Below are positions 51,574-55,542 of a stretch of 55,542 nt of DNA, piece after piece (positions within the stretch are counted from its first letter, which is position 1; each line of letters starts with the position of its first letter). Under the pieces are notes generated by a model, which saw nothing but the letters and a program-made list of their open reading frames with translations, searched no databases and was not told where the DNA came from. Source of the stretch: an uncultured Corynebacterium sp. GTDB taxonomy: Bacteria > Actinomycetota > Actinomycetes > Mycobacteriales > Mycobacteriaceae. The stretch spans positions 1 through 55,542 of the forward strand of contig NZ_CAMQAZ010000017.1 of NCBI RefSeq assembly GCF_946998835.1, in the 5' to 3' direction. Position numbers and translations under genes: made by a program.

Positions 51574-52866
51574 CTACTTCGCCAGGTAGGAGAGAACCGC
51601 GGCAGCTGCAGCCGAAGTCGCAGATGCAGCAGTCGGTTCGAAGTCAGGCAGGAAGGTCGGCATGTGGTTCGACGGCACGTCTTCGACCACGCGGTCAGCG
51701 GCAACGGCAGCTTCCCACTGATCTCGAGGTGTGACACCAACCGTCCAGTAAACATACGGACAGTTCAGACCGCGCGGGATGTCTGAGAAATCCTCCGATG
51801 CGGTCCACGGCACAGCATCAGTGGAGTCTTTGCCGAGCACCGCATCCATGACCGGGCGGATTGTGGCAAACGCCTCCTGATCATTGTCGGTGACTTCGCC
51901 GTGATCGGAGTACTCAATCATCGGCTCAACCTCGGTGCCGGAAGCCAGGCATTCGCCACGAACAACACGCTCGATGCCCGCAATGAGCTTGGCGCGCACC
52001 TCGTTGGAGTAGTAGCGAATATTCAGCACAATCCGAGCCTGACCGGGGATTGTGTTATTCGAGTTGCCGGACTGCAGCGTGCCGACGGACAGTACTCCAA
52101 ACTCGTGGGGAGGAATTTCGCGGCCCACAATTCCCTGCAGACGCAGCACGATTGCGGCTGCTAAGTACGTCGGGTCAATGGCGTTGTGAGGCATAGAGCC
52201 ATGCGCCGAACGGCCGGTCAGAGTGATGCTGATGGTGTCGCAACCTGCGAGTGCTGGGCCAGGCATGGTCATAACCTGACCGGCGGGGCCGGGAACAACA
52301 TGCTGGCCGAAGCACACATCTGGGGTTGGGATGAGTTCTGCCAGGCCATCGTCAATCATGGCTTGTGCACCGCAGGCCAGTTCCTCGGCGGGCTGGAACA
52401 GGGCAATGAAGGTACCCGACCACTCAGTCTTAGTAGCTGCCATCAAGCTGGCCAAACCAAGCCCGGCCGTCATGTGCATGTCATGGCCACAGGCGTGCAT
52501 GACAGCGGTAGCAGATCCATCGCGGGCAGTACCGGTGGCAGACGAGGCAAAGTCCACACCTGTTTCCTCAGAAACAGGGAGTGCATCGATGTCAGCGCGG
52601 AAGAGCACGGTGGGGCCCGGACCATTTTCCATGACGCCAACGAGACCATGGCCACCGATACCCTCATGCACGGTGTAAGTTCCCATCTCGCGGAGAGCAC
52701 CGGCAAGGTACGCAGCTGTCTTCTCCTCTGCCTGAGACAGCTCCGGGTGCTGGTGCAGATAGCGGTAGATTTCCCACTGCGTGTCCAGCGGCACTCGATG
52801 GGTGGCGATGAGGTCGCGAATACGGCTCAGTCGTGCATCACTAAGTCGTGCATCATTGTTGCTCAC
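51574..52866 (-). CDS. M20-family amidohydrolase
   Basis: Zn-dependent peptidase/amidohydrolase of the M20D (hippurate hydrolase / IAA-amino-acid hydrolase) type. 430 residues. Metal-binding points: HACGHDMHMTAGLGLA, FQPAEELACGAQAMI, and the C-terminal WTASEDFSDIPRG; the dimerisation domain starts near ALAGCDTISITLTGRSAHGS. Substrate not predictable. It starts at GTG, with AGGAG about 11 bases upstream. The first residues contain a short duplication (DARLSDARLS). The stop is about 70 bases from the pyk terminator. Confidence 0.92.
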   Translation of the reverse strand: MSNNDARLSDARLSRIRDLIATHRVPLDTQWEIYRYLHQHPELSQAEEKTAAYLAGALREMGTYTVHEGIGGHGLVGVMENGPGPTVLFRADIDALPVSEETGVDFASSATGTARDGSATAVMHACGHDMHMTAGLGLASLMAATKTEWSGTFIALFQPAEELACGAQAMIDDGLAELIPTPDVCFGQHVVPGPAGQVMTMPGPALAGCDTISITLTGRSAHGSMPHNAIDPTYLAAAIVLRLQGIVGREIPPHEFGVLSVGTLQSGNSNNTIPGQARIVLNIRYYSNEVRAKLIAGIERVVRGECLASGTEVEPMIEYSDHGEVTDNDQEAFATIRPVMDAVLGKDSTDAVPWTASEDFSDIPRGLNCPYVYWTVGVTPRDQWEAAVAADRVVEDVPSNHMPTFLPDFEPTAASATSAAAAAVLSYLAK

Positions 52867-52911
52867 CTGGATTAAGACTCCTAACTTCTTTCTCTGCTCT
52901 GCGCCAGCCTC

Positions 52912-54261
52912 CTACAGCCGCGTTCCGTCCTCGATGAGGGGATTGTACTTCAGCGAATTCGGCAGGCACTGGCACTCGGTCGCAATGTGAATGCTGTCCG
53001 AAATCTTTCCGGTCTCCCGTAAACGGTACAGCTCTGGGACAACGCGGTCGCGCAAATCCCATGGGGAGATGGTGTTCAGATAAATCTTGGTGCCGCCTTC
53101 AAATCCGGCCAGGTTCGAGGTGCGCCACTTAATCATCACACGCCAGGGCATTCGGGCATCTAAATCGACCGGCCGATGGTGCCATTCCTCGTTACACGGA
53201 ATGGTGGGGCCGGCAGCGGCATGGCAGGCGTGAATCAGGTCCGACATCGCATCGATCTCAGCGCGGGTTTGCAGCCACGGTTCGCAGATATCCGACTTCG
53301 AGAAAATCTCCAGCGTAGGGTAGCGGTGTCCGAATCCAGCGAAGGCTACCGCGTGCTCATTTTCCGCGATAATCAGATTGTGGCGCGCCGCATAGTCCAC
53401 TGCGAACTCGTTGTAGATATTCGGGTTCTTGCGCACCGCCTGCACTTCGCGCTTGAGCTGCTCGCCGTGCTCATCAATCGCTACAAGTTGCTTGTGCAGA
53501 TGGTCGAAGCTGGCACCGGCCGGCTTCAGCCAGTTTTGGAAAGCGGCCACATAGCGCACGTAGCGGTTGCGTCGGTACAGGTCAGCAATCGACTCGACGG
53601 TGAACGCAATGAGTGCGCGGTGCTCGGCGACGGTCAGCGTGCCAGAAGAAGCTAGCTGGTTGTCGTGCGTGGCACCGTCAACAAAGTGGCGACGGGCAAC
53701 AATCACATCGTGGCCGCCAGCGAAATAGCTTGGGGCTCGGCGCAGCAATTCCTCGTCGGAAAGCGCGCTGATTTCCTCTTCGCTGCGTCCGGCGGCGCGG
53801 TAGCGCGTGCGGATGATATTGAGCACGTGCTCGCGGCCCTTCGAATCGTCGAGGTAGGCCTCCATGCGCTGCTGAGTCTCACGGTCAGGCTCGAAGCCGT
53901 AGTTTTCCGCCCAGTAGTCATAGGAGACGATTTCGAACAGGTTGGGTACGCGACGGAACTCGGCAGTGGTGTCGAAGAGCTGGTCGGGCAGTACTCCTGT
54001 CAGTGTGCTGTAGCCGCCGAACACTGATTCGTCGATGACCACGCGGGCTTTCTCCGGCGGGGTTTGTAGCAGATTGTTCCAGCCGAAGGAGTCGCGGGAA
54101 CCGAAATCCTCCTCGGTCAGCGGCTGCGGATCCGGGTGCTTGATTCCCAGCGGCCGATTGCCTCGACCAGGGACGGTCCACACCTGGGTACCGGAAAAAG
54201 GATTGACTTGCTTCACCGTGCCGTCGGCAAGCGTGATGAGGGGATTGCTGAATGCCTGCAT
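52912..54261 (-). CDS. DUF4921-type, galactose-1-phosphate uridylyltransferase-like protein
   Basis: 449 residues. The HIT/GalT-like active-site region is GASFDHLHKQLVAID, with two histidines spaced as in the HxH motif; HDVIVARRHFVDGATHDNQL lies upstream. The C-terminal region, KWRTSNLAGFEGGTKIYLNT, is well formed. The family is common in corynebacteria as DUF4921; nucleotidyl transfer or hydrolysis is likely, substrate unknown. Minus-strand TAGTGT ends seven bases before the ATG. It is 45 bases upstream of the M20 gene and may be co-transcribed. Confidence 0.85.
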   Translation of the reverse strand: MQAFSNPLITLADGTVKQVNPFSGTQVWTVPGRGNRPLGIKHPDPQPLTEEDFGSRDSFGWNNLLQTPPEKARVVIDESVFGGYSTLTGVLPDQLFDTTAEFRRVPNLFEIVSYDYWAENYGFEPDRETQQRMEAYLDDSKGREHVLNIIRTRYRAAGRSEEEISALSDEELLRRAPSYFAGGHDVIVARRHFVDGATHDNQLASSGTLTVAEHRALIAFTVESIADLYRRNRYVRYVAAFQNWLKPAGASFDHLHKQLVAIDEHGEQLKREVQAVRKNPNIYNEFAVDYAARHNLIIAENEHAVAFAGFGHRYPTLEIFSKSDICEPWLQTRAEIDAMSDLIHACHAAAGPTIPCNEEWHHRPVDLDARMPWRVMIKWRTSNLAGFEGGTKIYLNTISPWDLRDRVVPELYRLRETGKISDSIHIATECQCLPNSLKYNPLIEDGTRL

Positions 54262-54371
54262 AAAACCAACACTACGTCGTTAGCGTGTACAGGCGCGCGC
54301 CGATTCCACGGCAGGTGCTTGACGACGGTGGCTATTGTCAGTCCGCCCCGCGTGGCTTAGCCTGTGGAGTT

Positions 54372-54755
54372 ATGTCGAAAATTGTTTTTCACTGCCTTGT
54401 GAAACCAGCCGAATCGGAGACGCTGGCCGAGGCATTTCGTGCCAAGTTGAGTGAGTTCGACCGCGCCGGGCGGATTAGTGATGTGGATGTCGCAGTGGCA
54501 GCGGCGGACACCGACGCGCAGTTGGTGGAGCAGTGGGAGCGCGAGAACCCGAAGGAACCGCTCGGGGATAGGAAGGTATTCCGCTATCTTTTGAGCTTTG
54601 AGCAGCACGGTGGTTCGCTCAATGAACTCGCTATGGACCTGTCTGAGCTACTGACTCCGCGTGCAGAATTGCCCCCGGACCCGGTGCTGCGAGAGTTTGA
54701 CGAAATGCTCGAATCTGTTGCGACGTATCCCTGGAATGTTGCCGTATTTAGGTAA
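54372..54755 (+). CDS. Small conserved protein, unknown function
   Basis: About 127 residues. It starts at the ATG of MSKIVFHCLVKP; TAGCCT (54358-54363) ends eight bases before it, so it is probably leaderless. A longer frame (ATG 54285) would cross the promoter and has no plausible content. Mixed alpha/beta, no membrane segment: FRAKLSEFDRAGRISDVDVA, VEQWERENPKEP, FRYLLSFEQHGGSLNELAMD, and a Pro-rich tail. Not recognised. Divergent from the DUF4921 gene. Confidence 0.7.
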   Translation: MSKIVFHCLVKPAESETLAEAFRAKLSEFDRAGRISDVDVAVAAADTDAQLVEQWERENPKEPLGDRKVFRYLLSFEQHGGSLNELAMDLSELLTPRAELPPDPVLREFDEMLESVATYPWNVAVFR

Positions 54756-54862
54756 TTTCCTACCTAATCGGTGAAAAGTGTAAGACTCCACAGAGCCGGT
54801 GATTGGCTTGGCCAGCGGGTGTAGCGCGTAACACTGCGAGTTTTGCCAGCAATATGCCGTTG

Positions 54863-54868
54863 TATAAT
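54863..54868 (+). promoter_or_regulatory. -10 box upstream of gdhA
   Basis: A consensus TATAAT within a 255-base intergenic region, with TTTTGC/TTGCCA-like sequence 14-17 bases upstream. The transcript would have a leader of about 135 bases before gdhA. I see no AmtR box. Confidence 0.6.
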
Positions 54869-54987
54869 TATGTCCGCTTCAATATCAACAGTTGCCCAGT
54901 CCTTGTGCACACAACCTGTGCCACCGAGTTACAGCAGCCGAGAAGTGGTTTACAACCGCGGACGGTTTGCTCTTCGTGGGCGCCATA

Positions 54988-55014
54988 ATGGTTTCGCAGA
55001 GAGGTTTATTTTGA
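54988..55014 (+). CDS. Eight-codon leader ORF overlapping the gdhA start
   Basis: ATG GTT TCG CAG AGA GGT TTA TTT TGA encodes MVSQRGLF. Its TGA (55012-55014) overlaps the gdhA TTG (55011-55013), and the gdhA Shine-Dalgarno sequence AGAGG lies inside it. It may couple or regulate gdhA translation; it is not proven to be translated and shows no Shine-Dalgarno sequence of its own. Confidence 0.35.
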   Translation: MVSQRGLF

Positions 55015-55542
55015 ATATCGAGCAGAAGGTTTCGGGACTCTATGACCAGATTCTTACCCGAAACGCCGGTGAGCCGGAGTTCCACCAGGCAGTGGCAGAA
55101 GTTCTGGAGTCGCTGAAGGTCGTCCTGGAAAAGGACCCGCACTACGGTGACTTCGGCTTGGTTCAGCGTCTGTGTGAGCCGGAGCGCCAGATTATTTTCC
55201 GCGTGCCATGGGTCGACGACCAGGGTCAGGTCCAGGTCAACCGCGGCTTCCGCGTTCAGTTCAACTCTGTGCTGGGTCCGTACAAGGGCGGTCTGCGCTT
55301 CCACCCGAGCGTGAACCTCGGCATTATTAAGTTCCTGGGCTTCGAGCAGATTTTCAAGAACTCCCTGACCGGCCTGCCGATTGGCGGCGGCAAGGGCGGC
55401 TCCGACTTTGACCCGAAGGGCAAGTCCGAGCTGGAGATCATGCGCTTCTGCCAGTCATTCATGACTGAGCTGCACCGCCACATCGGCGAGTACCGCGATG
55501 TCCCAGCCGGTGACATCGGCGTCGGCGGCCGCGAGATCGGCT
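55011..55542 (+). CDS. gdhA: NADP-dependent glutamate dehydrogenase, 5' part
   Basis: Assimilates ammonia by reductive amination of 2-oxoglutarate. The frame is open to the window end (177 codons seen of about 447). It starts at TTG with AGAGG six bases upstream; the only nearby ATG (54988) is in another frame. The sequence is very close, from memory, to C. glutamicum GdhA: RNAGEPEFHQAVAEVLESLK, RQIIFRVPWVDDQGQVQVNR, GPYKGGLRFHPSVNLGIIKF, and LTGLPIGGGKGGSDFDPKGK with the catalytic-site lysines. The end reached is DVPAGDIGVGGREIG. Confidence 0.96.
   Translation, partial: MNIEQKVSGLYDQILTRNAGEPEFHQAVAEVLESLKVVLEKDPHYGDFGLVQRLCEPERQIIFRVPWVDDQGQVQVNRGFRVQFNSVLGPYKGGLRFHPSVNLGIIKFLGFEQIFKNSLTGLPIGGGKGGSDFDPKGKSELEIMRFCQSFMTELHRHIGEYRDVPAGDIGVGGREIG

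Noticed and set aside
52808..52866. Short duplication at the start of the M20 gene
   Set aside because: The DARLSDARLS duplication is only five codons and in frame; it is probably neutral.

Overview
The window is a chromosomal segment of a Corynebacterium or close relative, with moderately high GC by eye. The order ilvA - treZ/treY/glgX - bioB/bsaP/DUF2567 - nadABC - hisDCB..hisHA-impA-hisFI - trpE-membrane protein-trpC-trpB-trpA - lgt - pyk follows, from memory, the Mycobacterium tuberculosis block Rv1559-Rv1617. His-operon membrane genes, RelS next to treY, and a GdhA nearly identical to the C. glutamicum protein point to Corynebacterium. A propionibacterial-type transcarboxylase operon suggests a propionate-forming species such as the C. 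amycolatum group. That species guess is inference.

Layout. 1-0.8 kb: 3' end of ilvA. 0.9-4.6 kb: a 1208-residue protein of unknown function. 4.6-17.3 kb: trehalose and glycogen enzymes (treZ, treY, glgX) mixed with a YigZ-type protein, an IclR regulator, an S4 RNA-binding protein, a RelS-type alarmone synthetase overlapping treY, a DnaQ-like exonuclease with BRCT, and an orphan HigA-type antitoxin. 17.5-21.4 kb: transcarboxylase operon (5S, 12S, small coiled-coil protein, biotinyl 1.3S). 21.5-25.8 kb: YuiF-like transporter, TetR regulator (BioQ candidate), bioB, bsaP and a DUF2567-like membrane protein. 26.1-29.6 kb: nadA-nadB-nadC. 29.7-33.9 kb: three leftward TPR-like genes, two clearly paralogous. 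34.1-43.7 kb: histidine genes, interrupted by an antisense ArsC-like gene that has lost its catalytic cysteine. 43.8-49.1 kb: tryptophan genes lacking trpF, trpG and trpD. 49.1-55.5 kb: lgt, pyk, an M20 amidohydrolase, a DUF4921/GalT-like protein, a small protein and the 5' end of gdhA.

How the genes work together. The biotin synthase genes lie next to a biotin-dependent transcarboxylase. HisA keeps the residues of the dual HisA/TrpF enzyme PriA, which would explain the missing trpF and tie the two amino-acid clusters together. TreY, TreZ and GlgX link glycogen turnover to trehalose, and treY is translationally coupled to relS.

Many genes have a -10-like hexamer ending 6-8 bases (usually 7) before the start codon and no Shine-Dalgarno sequence, so leaderless mRNAs are probably common. 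I used this to choose several starts. Several short palindromes and phased repeat arrays between genes look regulatory. I see no tRNA, rRNA, IS element, prophage or CRISPR array.
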